This document shows, in pieces, positions 54,710-63,936 of a stretch of 64,000 nt of DNA; within the stretch, counting starts at the first letter, position 1, and each line of letters starts with the position of its first letter. The translations under genes and the position numbers were made by a program. The stretch is taken from NCBI RefSeq assembly GCF_012275375.1, contig NZ_JAAZQJ010000012.1:93493-157492 (forward strand), given 5' to 3'. Origin of the DNA: Dyella sp. SG609. Lineage in GTDB: Bacteria > Pseudomonadota > Gammaproteobacteria > Xanthomonadales > Rhodanobacteraceae. The notes beneath the pieces were generated by a model. It was given only the letters and a program-made list of their open reading frames with translations, ran no database searches and was not told where the DNA came from.

Positions 54710-55408
54710 TTGACAGGGGAAACCTCCACCTCGCCGGAGACGGCGGGCGACGCGGCCGTGGCGCCGCGCACCGTGCTGTTCGATTTCGACGGCGTGCTGT
54801 TCCAGGGCGACAGCTTCCGCGTGTTCATCACCGAGCGCTACGCGCGCGCGCCGCTGCGCAAGCTGCTGGCCTGCGCCAACCTGCCGTGGATGCTGCTGGT
54901 GTGGCCGCTGTCCTGGCGTACGGTGGTGCGCAGCCTGGTGCATATCGGCCTGCTCGGCGTCGGCGAGCGCCGCTACACCGCCGAGGCGCAGGCCTTCGCC
55001 GCCGCGCTGGTGCGCCGGCCCAGGCAGTTCTACCGCGACGGCCTGCAGGCGCTGCGCCGGCACCAGGCCGCGGGCGACCGGGTGATCGTGGTGACCGGCT
55101 GCGAGCGCACGGTGGCGCGCGGCATCCTCGACCAGCTCGGGCTGGACGGGCTGGAGCTGCTGGCCTCGGAGTTCAAGCCGGGACCGTTCGGCATGCGCGT
55201 GAAGTTCCACAACGTGGGGCGGCGCAAGCTGGAGCGCCTAGCCGCGCATGGCGTGCGCGAATGGCAGCTGGCCTACAGCGATTCGCTGGCCGATATCCCC
55301 ATGCTCAAGGGCGCCGGGGAGGCGGTGCTGGTCAATGGCACGCCCAAGGTGTGCAAGCGGCTGGAGAAGGTGCTGGGCCGTTCGGTGACGCGGGTAGAGT
55401 GGTTCTGA
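54710..55408 (+). CDS. HAD-superfamily phosphatase, PSP-like
   Basis: 232 residues. HAD motif I FDFDGVLF with Asp25 and Asp27, motif II VVTGC, motif III Lys region NVGRRKL, motif IV YSDSLADIPML. Subfamily IB like phosphoserine phosphatase, with a helical cap. Start is TTG 54710 with AGGG ahead; GTG 54758 is an alternative that still keeps motif I. Only 11 bases after trpC, so cotranscribed; whether it serves serine or tryptophan metabolism is unknown. Confidence 0.8.
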   Translation: MTGETSTSPETAGDAAVAPRTVLFDFDGVLFQGDSFRVFITERYARAPLRKLLACANLPWMLLVWPLSWRTVVRSLVHIGLLGVGERRYTAEAQAFAAALVRRPRQFYRDGLQALRRHQAAGDRVIVVTGCERTVARGILDQLGLDGLELLASEFKPGPFGMRVKFHNVGRRKLERLAAHGVREWQLAYSDSLADIPMLKGAGEAVLVNGTPKVCKRLEKVLGRSVTRVEWF

Positions 55409-55441
55409 GACCGCGGCGGAGGCCTTGTCGACGACCTTCCA

Positions 55442-55470
55442 GGTGATTATGTTAATGCTTACATATCACC
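55442..55470 (+). promoter_or_regulatory. Inverted repeat upstream of the MarR-GNAT gene
   Basis: GGTGATTATGT and ACATATCACC flank TAATGCTT, and an inner TTAATGCTTA pair is also near-symmetric. AT-rich, 16 bases before the ATG, the place and size of a MarR autoregulation operator. It probably overlaps the promoter. Confidence 0.55.
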
Positions 55471-55486
55471 GCCAGCCCTATTCCCC

Positions 55487-56455
55487 ATGTACCTGTCCAC
55501 CCTCGCCGAGCTGGCGCTCGGCAGCCGCCTGAAGGCGCTCAGCGACCAGTTCTATGCCGCGGCCGACGAGGTCTACCGCGCCTGCGGCGCCTCCATCGAA
55601 TCGCGCTGGTTCCCGGTGCTGCGCTATCTGTGGGAGAGCGGCCCCGGCACCGTGGGCGAAGTGGCGGCGGCGATCGGCCAGACCCATTCGGCGGTCAGCC
55701 AATTGGTGGACAAGCTGGACACCGCCGGCATGGTCCGCCGCGAGCGCGACCCGCAGGACGGCCGCCGCAGCATCCTGGTGCTGACCGGCGAGGCGCGCCA
55801 GGCGCTGGGCGCGCTGGGGCCGGTCTGGCAGGCGATCCGCCGCGGCGTCACCGCCTCGCTGGGCGAGCAGGGCGAGCGGCTGCTGGCGGCGCTGGCGGCT
55901 TGCGAGGAGGCGCTGAAGGAGCGCCCGATCGTGCCGGCCATCCTGGCCGAGCACTCGGCCCTGCTGGCCCAGCCGCTGGAGATCGTGCCCTACGCGCCGG
56001 CCCTGGCCGCGGATTTCTACCGCCTCAACGTGCAGTGGCTGGAGCGCTATTTCCGGGTGGAGGAGATCGACCGCCAGATGCTCAGCGACCCCGAGCGCTA
56101 TGTGCTGGCCCCCGGCGGCGCCCTGCTGTTCGCCCGCATGGGCGGGCAGGCCATCGGCACCTGCGCCCTGCTGCACGAGTCGCCTGGCGTGTACGAGCTG
56201 TCGAAGATGAGCGTGGACGAGAGCTTCCAGGGCCTGGGCGCCGGGCGGAAGCTGCTGGATGCGGCCATCGCCGAATTCCACCGCCGCGGCGGGCGCGAGC
56301 TGTTCCTGGAATCCAACAGCAAGCTGCGCACGGCCCTGCGCATGTACGAGCAGGCCGGTTTCGAGCTGCAGCCGTCCACCCGCGCCGGTTCGCATTACGA
56401 GCGGGCCGACGTGTACATGGTCTACCGGGCGCCCGCCGAGCGCCTGGCCGGTTGA
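55487..56455 (+). CDS. MarR regulator fused to a GNAT acetyltransferase
   Basis: 322 residues. Residues 1-150 are a MarR winged helix (VGEVAAAIGQTHSAVSQLVDKLDTAGMVRRERDPQDGRRS), and about 180-320 are a GNAT domain with the acetyl-CoA P-loop VDESFQGLGAGRKLLDAA. Such fusions are known (for example MarR-GNAT in Bacillus and xanthomonads) and may acetylate a small molecule they sense. Preceded by its own inverted repeat. Confidence 0.85.
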   Translation: MYLSTLAELALGSRLKALSDQFYAAADEVYRACGASIESRWFPVLRYLWESGPGTVGEVAAAIGQTHSAVSQLVDKLDTAGMVRRERDPQDGRRSILVLTGEARQALGALGPVWQAIRRGVTASLGEQGERLLAALAACEEALKERPIVPAILAEHSALLAQPLEIVPYAPALAADFYRLNVQWLERYFRVEEIDRQMLSDPERYVLAPGGALLFARMGGQAIGTCALLHESPGVYELSKMSVDESFQGLGAGRKLLDAAIAEFHRRGGRELFLESNSKLRTALRMYEQAGFELQPSTRAGSHYERADVYMVYRAPAERLAG

Positions 56456-56471
56456 GCCGCCCCTGAAACGA

Positions 56472-56497
56472 ACGAACCCGGCCGGGGCCGGGTTCGT
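56472..56497. terminator. Hairpin between convergent genes
   Basis: Perfect 12-base stem ACGAACCCGGCC with a two-base loop, placed between the MarR-GNAT and crp stops. No strong T run on either side, so weakly supported as an intrinsic terminator. Confidence 0.5.
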
Positions 56498-56520
56498 CGG
56501 GATCGGACGGGGCGGGGCGC

Positions 56521-57216
56521 TCAGCGGGTGCCGCGCACCACGATGGTCTTGCCGGCCACGTCGATCATGCCCTGCTCCTCCAGCTGCTTGAGCACGCGGC
56601 CCACCATCTCGCGCGAGCAGCCCACGATGCGGCTGACTTCCTGGCGGGAGATGCGGATCTGGGTGCCGTCCGGGTGGCTCATGGCGTCCGGTTCCTGGCA
56701 CAGGTCCAGCAGGGTGCGGGAGATGCGGTTGGTCACGTCCATGAAGGCCATGCGGCTGACCTGGCGGGAGGTGCGCAGCAGGCGATGGGTGAGCTGGGAA
56801 CCGATCGCGAACAGGATCTTCGGGCATTCCTCGCGCAGCGGGCCTTCCATCAGGTGGAACAGGCGCTCGTAGCTGATTTCGGCCATTTCGCAGGGGGTGC
56901 GGGTGCGCACCATCGACTCGCGCTGGGCCTGCTCCACGAACAGCCCCATTTCGCCGATGAACTGGCCGCGGCTGAGGTAGGCCAGGATCAGTTCGCGGCC
57001 CTGCTCGTCCTCGGTGCAGACCGCCAGCGAGCCGTCGACGATGTAATACAAGGTGTTGGCCGGGTCGCCCGGCCGGATGATCGCCGTCTTGCCGGGATAG
57101 CGGCGACGGTGGCAGAGGGCCAGGAAGCGCTCCATCGACGCCGGGTCGGGGGCGAAGCTGGCAGGGGCCTGGGAGCGTTCAAAAGCTTGTTGGAGTTGGT
57201 ATTTGAGTTGCGCCAC
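56521..57216 (-). CDS. clp: CRP/FNR-family regulator, Clp type
   Basis: 231 residues. Cyclic-nucleotide-fold domain (about 25-140, [17 protein letters not shown]), dimer helix and a helix-turn-helix near the C-terminus ([22 protein letters not shown]). In Xanthomonas its counterpart Clp controls virulence and extracellular enzymes and is released from DNA by cyclic di-GMP. The start is GTG 57216. Divergent from speD, as in Xanthomonas. Confidence 0.93.
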   Translation of the reverse strand: MAQLKYQLQQAFERSQAPASFAPDPASMERFLALCHRRRYPGKTAIIRPGDPANTLYYIVDGSLAVCTEDEQGRELILAYLSRGQFIGEMGLFVEQAQRESMVRTRTPCEMAEISYERLFHLMEGPLREECPKILFAIGSQLTHRLLRTSRQVSRMAFMDVTNRISRTLLDLCQEPDAMSHPDGTQIRISRQEVSRIVGCSREMVGRVLKQLEEQGMIDVAGKTIVVRGTR

Positions 57217-57303
57217 GATCTATCCCAGCTTGGAGGGCGGCAGCCGCCAGGCCCCGGAGGGCGGCGGCTGGACTTCGGTTCGTTCTTCTGTTGACCCCGC
57301 GGC

Positions 57304-57331
57304 ATTATGGCAAACCAGCGCAGCCTGCCAA
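57304..57331 (-). promoter_or_regulatory. Promoter of clp/crp
   Basis: On the minus strand TTGGCA (57331-57326), a 16-base spacer, CATAAT (57309-57304), about 88 bases before the start. The leader in between contains a GC-rich hairpin. Confidence 0.5.
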
Positions 57332-57509
57332 GGTTCAGTTTCTCCCTATTTTGTCGCATACTTCACGGTCTTTCGGTCACGGCGTTGTCGCCGCCCGGTC
57401 ACAAGGGTCGCGGAGGCTTACGTCTTCGCGTCGTTTTTCTTTTTCTGCGGGGACCCTTGTCGCTAACCCGCCTCTACTGCTGGCCGCCCCCCGGCCATGG
57501 AGAGTCGCC

Positions 57510-58295
57510 GTGGTGAAACCCCTCCCGCGCCTGCGCCTGCAGGGCTTCAACAACCTGACCAAGGCCCTGAGCTTCAACATCTACGACATCTGCTACGCGG
57601 TGTCGGAAGAACAGCGCCAGCGCTACATCGAATACATCGACGAGCAGTACGACGCCGACCGCCTTACCCAGATCCTCACGGACGTGGCGGAGATCATCGG
57701 CGCCAACATCCTCAACATCGCCCGCCAGGACTACGACCCGCAGGGTGCGTCCGTGACCATCCTCATCTCCGAGGAGCCGGTGGTGGAGAAGCTCGGCCGC
57801 GACACCATTTCCGGTGCCGTAGTGGCGCACATGGACAAGAGCCACATCACCGTCCACACCTATCCGGAAACGCATCCGCACAACGGCATCGCCACCTTCC
57901 GCGCGGACATCGACGTGGCCACCTGCGGCGTGATCTCGCCGCTGAAGGCCCTGAACTACCTGATCGACAGCTTCGAGTCGGACATCGTGATCGCCGACTA
58001 CCGCGTGCGCGGTTTCACCCGCGACGTGAAGGGCAAGAAGCACTTCATCGACCACAAGATCAACTCGGTGCAGGACTACCTGGCCAAGCACATCCGCCAG
58101 AAGTACGAGATGTTCGACGTCAACGTGTACCAGGAAAACATGTTCCACACGAAGATGCACATCAAGGACTTCGACCTCGACACGTACCTGTTCGAGGCGC
58201 ATGCGGACGATCTGTCGTTCAAGGAGCGCCAACGCATCGAGTCGCTGCTGCGGCGCGAGATCGAAGAGCTGTTCCACGGGCGCAACCTGATGTGA
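57510..58295 (+). CDS. speD: S-adenosylmethionine decarboxylase proenzyme
   Basis: Makes decarboxylated SAM for spermidine. 261 residues, class of E. coli SpeD. Self-cleavage serine is in [14 protein letters not shown], giving the pyruvoyl group, and the N-terminus [24 protein letters not shown] is typical. The start is the first of two GTG codons at 57510, with GGAG about 8 bases upstream. Confidence 0.95.
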   Translation: MVKPLPRLRLQGFNNLTKALSFNIYDICYAVSEEQRQRYIEYIDEQYDADRLTQILTDVAEIIGANILNIARQDYDPQGASVTILISEEPVVEKLGRDTISGAVVAHMDKSHITVHTYPETHPHNGIATFRADIDVATCGVISPLKALNYLIDSFESDIVIADYRVRGFTRDVKGKKHFIDHKINSVQDYLAKHIRQKYEMFDVNVYQENMFHTKMHIKDFDLDTYLFEAHADDLSFKERQRIESLLRREIEELFHGRNLM

Positions 58296-58303
58296 CGTGC
58301 ATG

Positions 58304-58332
58304 AAAAACCCGCCGGAAGGCGGGTTTTTTTT
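58304..58332 (+). terminator. Terminator 1 after speD
   Basis: AAAAACCCGCC, loop GGAA, GGCGGG then T8. First of two near-identical hairpins. Confidence 0.85.
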
Positions 58333-58341
58333 GAGCATGGC

Positions 58342-58368
58342 ACCCGCCGGAAGGCGGGTTTTTCTTTT
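58342..58368 (+). terminator. Terminator 2 after speD
   Basis: ACCCGCC / GGCGGGT with T-rich tail, a duplicate of terminator 1, 10 bases on. Confidence 0.8.
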
Positions 58369-58384
58369 GCGGGTTTCGGCGGCC

Positions 58385-59026
58385 TCAGATCCGGTACGCC
58401 ACCTTCTTCATCACCATCGAACTCAGATGCATCAACCCGGGCAGCGGGAATGGCAGCTCGATGCCGCCGCGTTCCTTCGCCTGCTCCGCATGGCGCACTT
58501 CGTCTTCCTGCATCTGCGCCAGCACGGCGCGCGAGCGCTGGTCCTGCGCCGGCAGCGTTTCCAGGTGTTCCTCCAGGTGCGCTTCCACCTGCCGCTCGGT
58601 TTCCACCACGAAGCCCAGGCTCACCGGATCGCCCGCCAGCGCGGCCAGCGCGCCGATCGCGTAGCTGCCGGCGTACCACAGCGGATTGAGCAGGCTGGGG
58701 CGGCTGTCCAGTTCCTTCAGGCGCTCGGCGCACCAGGCGAGGTGGTCGGTTTCCTCGGCGGCGGCGTGCAGCAGGTGCTCGCGGTTCTGCTCGCTGCGGG
58801 CGAGCGCGGCCTGGCCGTCGTACAGCGCCTGCGCGCAGACCTCGCCGGTGTGGTTGATGCGCATCAGGCCGGCGGCGTGGCGGCGCTCAGCGTCGTCCAG
58901 CTCGGCCTCGTCGATGCCGGCGGAGGGCGAGGGGCGCGCGGCTTCGGGGCTGCCCGCCACGGTTTCCAGGGCGCGTTCCAGGCCGACCAGCAAGCGGTCG
59001 AGCGACGACAGGGTGCGGACATTCAT
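58385..59026 (-). CDS. coq7: 3-demethoxyubiquinol 3-hydroxylase
   Basis: Di-iron hydroxylase of ubiquinone synthesis. 213 residues. Two E-x-x-H iron sites: AAEETDHL near the middle and [11 protein letters not shown] near the end, with [15 protein letters not shown] in the first helix of the bundle. It is convergent with speD and 14 bases after the start of the Fe-S gene region (59041), so separate. Confidence 0.92.
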   Translation of the reverse strand: MNVRTLSSLDRLLVGLERALETVAGSPEAARPSPSAGIDEAELDDAERRHAAGLMRINHTGEVCAQALYDGQAALARSEQNREHLLHAAAEETDHLAWCAERLKELDSRPSLLNPLWYAGSYAIGALAALAGDPVSLGFVVETERQVEAHLEEHLETLPAQDQRSRAVLAQMQEDEVRHAEQAKERGGIELPFPLPGLMHLSSMVMKKVAYRI

Positions 59027-59040
59027 GGCGGCCTCCATCT

Positions 59041-60243
59041 CTAAGTTTCCAGCTGCTGCGCCAGCAGGACCAGCGGGTGCTGGTGCGGCCACTGCCGCGC
59101 GTCCTGCATGCCTGCGGCGAGATGCAGGCGACAGCCGATATTGGACGACAACAGCCGCTGCGGCGCCAACGCGGCGACCTGCCGCAGGGCGTCTTCGCGC
59201 AGGCGGGCGGCGCGTTCGGGGAATTCCAGCATGTGCGTGCCGGCGGCGCCGCAGCAGTGCGGAGGCTTGGGCAGCGGGGCGACGTCGAGTCCGGGCACGC
59301 GGCGCAGCAGCCGCAGCAGCGCGTCGTCGCTGCGGGCGACATTGGTCTGCGTGCAGGGCAGATGGACGGCGACGCGCGCCTGCAGCGGGCGGAACGACAG
59401 GCGCTCGGCGCGTGCTGCCAGCAGTGCCACGGGATCGGCCACGCGCACGCCGGGCAGGGCGTGGCGCAGCGTGCCGATGCAGCCGGGAGTGATCGTCACC
59501 AGGTGGGCCGCCTTCGCGCTCCGCCAGGCGGCGTCGACCTGCGCGGCCGCACGCTTGGCGTTGGCCGCGTCGCCGCCGTGCAGATCCATGGCGCCGCAGC
59601 AGAAGGCGGGAAGCTCGACGACGCGATAGCCGGCGGCGCGCAGCAGCGTGAGTGCGGCGCGCTGCGCGTCGGCGTCCTCGACGCTGGCGATGCAGCCGGG
59701 AAAGAGGGCGATGGTGTCGGCATCCGGGGTTTCATCGGACGCAGGCTGCGGGATATAGGGCGCCGGCAGCGGGGTGCGCGGCCACAGCGCCAGGGCGCTG
59801 CGCAGCGCGGACTTCTCGGGCAGGCTTTTCGCCACCAGCGATTTCCAGCCGGCGAAGCCCACTCCGCCGAGGACCTGCCGCAGGCGCCGCCAACGCATTG
59901 GCTGACGGATAAGTCCGATTTCCCGCTCCGGCCGCCCCGGCGCCGGCCCCAGCAACGCCCGCGTCTCCACCAGCAATTCGCCATAGCGGACATTGGCCGG
60001 GCAGACCTTCTCGCAGCCCATGCAGCCCAGGCAGTGATCCAGGTGCTCGCGCAGCTCCGCGGTGGGTTCCACCTGCCCGCGGGCCAGCGCGGCGGCGATG
60101 GCGATGCGTCCGCGCGGCGACTCGGCCTCGTTGCGATCCAGCGCATACGTGGGGCAGACGGGCAGGCACAGGCCGCACTGCACGCACTGGTCGGCCAGTG
60201 CGGCAATGCGTGTAGGGGGCTTTTCTTCGGACCGGTTCATCAT
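59041..60243 (-). CDS. GlcF-like iron-sulfur oxidoreductase subunit
   Basis: 400 residues. Two 4Fe-4S clusters ([24 protein letters not shown]), then two CCG cysteine-rich domains (FCCGAMD and [12 protein letters not shown]). This is the layout of the glycolate oxidase Fe-S subunit GlcF and of lactate-oxidation LldE/LutA. There is no FAD subunit beside it. Start 60243 or 60240 (two ATGs in tandem). Divergent from rplM. Confidence 0.85.
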   Translation of the reverse strand: MMNRSEEKPPTRIAALADQCVQCGLCLPVCPTYALDRNEAESPRGRIAIAAALARGQVEPTAELREHLDHCLGCMGCEKVCPANVRYGELLVETRALLGPAPGRPEREIGLIRQPMRWRRLRQVLGGVGFAGWKSLVAKSLPEKSALRSALALWPRTPLPAPYIPQPASDETPDADTIALFPGCIASVEDADAQRAALTLLRAAGYRVVELPAFCCGAMDLHGGDAANAKRAAAQVDAAWRSAKAAHLVTITPGCIGTLRHALPGVRVADPVALLAARAERLSFRPLQARVAVHLPCTQTNVARSDDALLRLLRRVPGLDVAPLPKPPHCCGAAGTHMLEFPERAARLREDALRQVAALAPQRLLSSNIGCRLHLAAGMQDARQWPHQHPLVLLAQQLET

Positions 60244-60280
60244 GCTATTATTGCCAGCTCGCAGCCCGCCGACGGTGGGC

Positions 60281-60310
60281 TTGCGCGATCGATGCAAGCT
60301 CCGCTATCAT
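60281..60310 (+). promoter_or_regulatory. Promoter of rplM-rpsI
   Basis: TTGCGC at 60281, 18-base spacer, TATCAT at 60305, giving a leader of about 55-60 bases. Confidence 0.55.
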
Positions 60311-60373
60311 CTCGCGCCTTTGCACCGCCGATTATGCCAACCGCCCATGTGGCGGCAGACTAGGTATTCCGAA

Positions 60374-60802
60374 ATGAAAACGTTCAGCGCCAAGCCGGAA
60401 AGCGTCAAGCGCGATTGGTTCGTGATCGACGCGACTGACAAGACGCTCGGTCGTCTCTCGACCGAGATCGCTCGTCGCCTGCGCGGCAAGCACAAGCCGG
60501 AGTTCACCCCGCACGTCGATACCGGCGACTACATCGTCGTCATCAACGCCGAGAAGGTGCACGTCACCGGCGCCAAGCTGGACGACAAGATGTACCACCG
60601 CTTCACCGGCTACGTCGGCAACCTGAAGACCACCAGTCTGAAGGACATGCTGGCCAGCCACCCCGAGCGCGTCATCGAGATCGCCGTGAAGGGCATGCTG
60701 CCGAAGAACCCGCTGGGCCGCGCCATGTACCGCAAGCTCAAGGTCTACGGCGGCGCCGAGCATCCGCATACCGCACAGCAGCCGCAGGCGCTGGAAATCT
60801 AA
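60374..60802 (+). CDS. rplM: 50S ribosomal protein L13
   Basis: 142 residues, exact family length. Signatures [32 protein letters not shown] and [18 protein letters not shown]. Always paired with rpsI, as here. Confidence 0.98.
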   Translation: MKTFSAKPESVKRDWFVIDATDKTLGRLSTEIARRLRGKHKPEFTPHVDTGDYIVVINAEKVHVTGAKLDDKMYHRFTGYVGNLKTTSLKDMLASHPERVIEIAVKGMLPKNPLGRAMYRKLKVYGGAEHPHTAQQPQALEI

Positions 60803-60811
60803 GGAACCAAC

Positions 60812-61204
60812 ATGGCGATCCAGCAGAATTACGGCACCGGCCGCCGCAAGACCTCCGCCGCCCGCGTGTTCCTGCGCAAGGGCAAGGGCGACATCGTCGT
60901 CAACGGCAAGCCGCTTGATCAGTTCTTCGGTCGCGAGACCTCGCGCATGATCGTGCGCCAGCCGCTCGAACTGATCGAAGCCACCGACAAGTTCGACGTG
61001 CTCGTCACCGTCGCCGGCGGCGGCATCACCGGCCAGGCCGGTGCGATCCGCCTGGGCATCGCCCGCGCGCTGATCGAGTATGACGAAAGCCTGAAGACCC
61101 AGCTGCGCAAGGCCGGCTTCGTGACCCGCGACGCCCGTGAGGTCGAGCGTAAGAAGGTCGGTCTGCACAAGGCACGTCGCGCTACCCAGTTCTCGAAGCG
61201 CTAA
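60812..61204 (+). CDS. rpsI: 30S ribosomal protein S9
   Basis: 130 residues ending in the invariant S-K-R tail that reaches the P site. [17 protein letters not shown] at the N-terminus. 9 bases after rplM. Confidence 0.98.
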   Translation: MAIQQNYGTGRRKTSAARVFLRKGKGDIVVNGKPLDQFFGRETSRMIVRQPLELIEATDKFDVLVTVAGGGITGQAGAIRLGIARALIEYDESLKTQLRKAGFVTRDAREVERKKVGLHKARRATQFSKR

Positions 61205-61273
61205 TTCCCTTCGGGGGTTTCGTTTCAACGATGCAGCGCATGCAGGTCAGAGCGCGCCGCGTCGGCAGAATGT

Positions 61274-61347
61274 TGGGAGATCGTCTAACGGTAGGACAAC
61301 GGACTCTGACTCCGTTTATCTAGGTTCGAATCCTAGTCTCCCAGCCA
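61274..61347 (+). tRNA. tRNA-Gln (anticodon CTG)
   Basis: Full cloverleaf with encoded CCA: acceptor TGGGAGA / TCTCCCA, D arm GTC-TAACGGTA-GGAC, anticodon stem ACGGA / TCCGT with loop CTCTGAC (anticodon CTG), T arm CTAGG-TTCGAAT-CCTAG. It is the probable integration target of the adjacent recombinase. Confidence 0.95.
61325..61347. other. Probable attachment site (tRNA 3' end)
   Basis: The T-arm and acceptor 3' strand are the usual crossover for tRNA-targeted tyrosine recombinases. The matching repeat at the far end lies outside the window, so the exact site cannot be confirmed. Confidence 0.4.
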
Positions 61348-61355
61348 ACACCCGG

Positions 61356-61386
61356 AAGCCCTTGAGCAATCAAGGGCTTTCTTTTT
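61356..61386 (+). terminator. Terminator after tRNA-Gln
   Basis: AAGCCCTTGA / TCAAGGGCTT with a GCAA loop, then TCTTTTT. Confidence 0.85.
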
Positions 61387-61427
61387 GCCCGCGATTCGGT
61401 GCTTGGTCAACTTGGTTGGTCAACGCG

Positions 61428-62960
61428 ATGCGTCTGGCACACCATCTTTTGCGCCACCCTTCGGGCATGTGGCACTTTCGCCTGGTCGTCCCCAAAGCCC
61501 TTCGCGCGTCCCTGGGCGTCAGCGTCATCAAGCGGTCCTTGCGGACCCGCGACCCGACGGTCGCCCGGGCGTGGGCTTACGTGCTGGGCGCCCGTTATGC
61601 TCAAATCTTCGCCACTGCTGCCAGGGAACAGGGAGGGCGGGGCATGAGCGGCAAGCGCTGGGATGACGACGCCATCAATGAAGTGCTGCGCAACGTAGCG
61701 CAGAGTGGCGGCAAGCAATGGGAGGTCCAGGGGCCCGACTGGTTGATTCGAACGAACGGCACGCGAGAGGACCACGAAGGCGGCCTGGCCGCTTTGAATG
61801 CTCTGCTCGCGGCACCTGTTCGGGTAGCCACGGCATCGCCGTTGCCGGGTAGCCCGGTCGTCAATAGCCAGGCGCCCACACTCGCCGAAGCCATCCAGTC
61901 GTACAGCGAAGTCGAGGCCAAAGGGCTCAAGCCCAACACTTGGTCGCAACGCCGCCGCTCACTCGCCGGCTTCGCGGAAGCGATCGGTGGGCATCTGCGC
62001 GTGGATGTCATCACCCGACCGATGGCCGCGAACTGGAGCGACGGGCTGATTCGTGCGGACAAGGCTAAAGGGTATGCGGCCAACTGCGTGAGCCACGTCG
62101 CTCAGTTGTTTGAAGCTCTCTGTTTGAAGGGAGTGGTCCCCACCAATCCCGTGAAGGGGCTGGTGGTTTTGAAAAAGAAGGAGAAGGCGGCGCGCCGGTC
62201 AGAGGGGCACGAGTGGGAGCCCTTCGAAGAAGCGCAACTCAAGCGCATCTTTGACCCGGCCAACCTGGCGCGTACGCGCATGGAGCACGTGCGATGGAGT
62301 GCCCTCATTGCGCTTTACACGGGCGCCCGCGTGGGCGAAATCGCGCAGATCTTCCTGCGGGATTTCGTTATGGACCAGGGAACCAAATGCGTGTTGATTC
62401 ATGCGGACAGCGACGGGCAGGGCGTGAAAACCGGCGAGGGTGGGGAGCGCAAAGTTCCGCTGCATCCGGACCTGCTTCGGTTGGGGCTATGGGAGCGCGT
62501 CGAGGCCTTGCGCGCAGCGGGGGCTGAGCGGCTGTTCCCGGCCATGCGCATCGACAGCGCGGCCGGCAAAGGCGCCAGCGTCTCCAAAGGGTTTTCCTAC
62601 TACCTTGCGGGCTTGGGCATTGAAGCGCGCCGGGAGCACGGCATCATCGGAATGCACTCGTTGCGCAAGAACGTCATTCAAATGCTTCAAGGATCGTCGC
62701 TCCCCGAGGAGCGACGTCGCGCGTTGGTCGGTCATGAGCCAGGAGATCCGCCAGCGGATACGCACCAGACGTCGTACATGCGAGCCTGGACCGCTGCGGA
62801 ACTGGCGGTCTATTTTCCGGGGCTGCCGTGGGGGCAATGGTTGGACTTCAAAGGGCTGGGGCCATTGCTCGCCTTGGTGGAGACCCAGCCCAGGCCTGAG
62901 CGGAAGCGCCGGCAGACGCCGCCCCAGGGTGGGAGTAAGCGGCAACAAACGACGGCTTAA
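61428..62960 (+). CDS. Tyrosine recombinase/integrase of the tRNA-Gln element
   Basis: 510 residues. N-terminal DUF6538-like arm (MWHFRLVVPKALRASLGVSVIKRSLRT), a core-binding domain (about 145-245) and a catalytic domain with R in YTGARVGEI, H-x-x-R in HSLRKNV, a following His in VGHEPGD and the nucleophile Tyr in TSYMRAW. The C-terminus has a basic tail. It starts 80 bases after the tRNA and reads away from it, as in integrative elements. An earlier in-frame ATG would run through the tRNA and is rejected. Confidence 0.92.
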   Translation: MRLAHHLLRHPSGMWHFRLVVPKALRASLGVSVIKRSLRTRDPTVARAWAYVLGARYAQIFATAAREQGGRGMSGKRWDDDAINEVLRNVAQSGGKQWEVQGPDWLIRTNGTREDHEGGLAALNALLAAPVRVATASPLPGSPVVNSQAPTLAEAIQSYSEVEAKGLKPNTWSQRRRSLAGFAEAIGGHLRVDVITRPMAANWSDGLIRADKAKGYAANCVSHVAQLFEALCLKGVVPTNPVKGLVVLKKKEKAARRSEGHEWEPFEEAQLKRIFDPANLARTRMEHVRWSALIALYTGARVGEIAQIFLRDFVMDQGTKCVLIHADSDGQGVKTGEGGERKVPLHPDLLRLGLWERVEALRAAGAERLFPAMRIDSAAGKGASVSKGFSYYLAGLGIEARREHGIIGMHSLRKNVIQMLQGSSLPEERRRALVGHEPGDPPADTHQTSYMRAWTAAELAVYFPGLPWGQWLDFKGLGPLLALVETQPRPERKRRQTPPQGGSKRQQTTA

Positions 62961-62972
62961 AAATGGACAGAT

Positions 62973-63479
62973 ATGCAGATTCAGGACGATACGATGGACG
63001 ACCGGCCACCACGGCTTCAAGTGGGCGGCGTCTATCTTCAAATCGCTAAGCACGATTGCCATGCCTGCGGGCAGGCAACGCCGGTTTACGCGCTGCTACT
63101 GGTTGGCCCGTTCGTTGTCGAGGGCGAAGTGGATTTGGCGGTCGAACTGACCGACGACAGCACCGCGACGTTGCCGAACCCGGTTCGCTTGCCTGAAGCG
63201 GTCGCGGCTTTTGCTACCCAACATTCTCAGGGGCGTTTCCGTACGGACTTCAGCAGGGCGGAGGAGCGACCGTACTGGATGAACCATTGTCAGCACTGCG
63301 ATACCAAGATTGGCGCGTGGTATGTGCACAACGCTGGTGGGCCGTTCTTTCCATTGAACGAGAGCGATTTTCCCAGCATCACCGCAGGGCGGTTGGAGGG
63401 GGCTTTTGTGTTTGACGACCCATCGCTCGGGGCGAGCTCGGCGATGGACACGTGGCGGCATTGGTTTGAACGGCAATGA
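62973..63479 (+). CDS. Element-borne protein with two CxxC pairs, unknown function
   Basis: 168 residues. HDCHACGQATPVY near the N-terminus and NHCQHCDTKIGAWY in the middle form a likely four-cysteine zinc site on an otherwise acidic, Trp-containing protein. It starts 12 bases after the integrase, and an ATG at 62994 is an alternative start. No family recognised. Confidence 0.65.
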   Translation: MQIQDDTMDDRPPRLQVGGVYLQIAKHDCHACGQATPVYALLLVGPFVVEGEVDLAVELTDDSTATLPNPVRLPEAVAAFATQHSQGRFRTDFSRAEERPYWMNHCQHCDTKIGAWYVHNAGGPFFPLNESDFPSITAGRLEGAFVFDDPSLGASSAMDTWRHWFERQ

Positions 63480-63492
63480 TTTGAGTTGCTCT

Positions 63493-63936
63493 ATGGTCCG
63501 CAATCAAAAATATTTCAGGACAAAGCAGTCTTACCGGTTTTCGAGCGCAGATAGCCGATGTCGCTGGCGGGCACGTTCCTATGTCTTAGGGCGAGGTCGT
63601 GATGGGTGTGAGCACGCCTATACCTATTGCGTTAAGGAATACCGATTTCTTGGTGTTAATAGCGATGGCTCTGCAAGTAGTGTCCGCATTCCGCCGACAG
63701 TTCTTGGGCGGTGTAAGAGTCGCGGCGAAAGAGTCTCTTTTCATCACAATCACCCGAGTCTTTCCCCGCTTAGCTTCGGAGATTTGGCTCTTCTGGGTAG
63801 GTTTGGGGGGCTCTACGAAATTCATGCGCACACGGGGGCTGGCGGGCACTTTATGGCACGTCGAAGCGCTCGATGGCGCCCCTCTTGGGAGCAGAGATTG
63901 ATTCAGTGGTACGCCCCCGCTTTCGTAGACGGTTAG
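63493..63936 (+). CDS. JAMM/MPN-motif protein of the element
   Basis: 147 residues. HHNHPSLSPLSFGDL carries the H-x-H-P...S-x-x-D zinc signature of JAB/MPN metalloproteases and RadC-like proteins, followed by FGGLYEIHAHTG. The conserved upstream glutamate may be that of CVKEYRF. Start 63493 has only a weak ribosome site, and the frame is open further upstream to 63406. The gene is much less GC-rich than the chromosome, as expected for cargo. Confidence 0.5.
   Translation: MVRNQKYFRTKQSYRFSSADSRCRWRARSYVLGRGRDGCEHAYTYCVKEYRFLGVNSDGSASSVRIPPTVLGRCKSRGERVSFHHNHPSLSPLSFGDLALLGRFGGLYEIHAHTGAGGHFMARRSARWRPSWEQRLIQWYAPAFVDG

Noticed and set aside
61137..61427. Integrase start upstream of the tRNA
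   Set aside because: It would require translation through tRNA-Gln and its terminator; ATG 61428 gives the normal family N-terminus.
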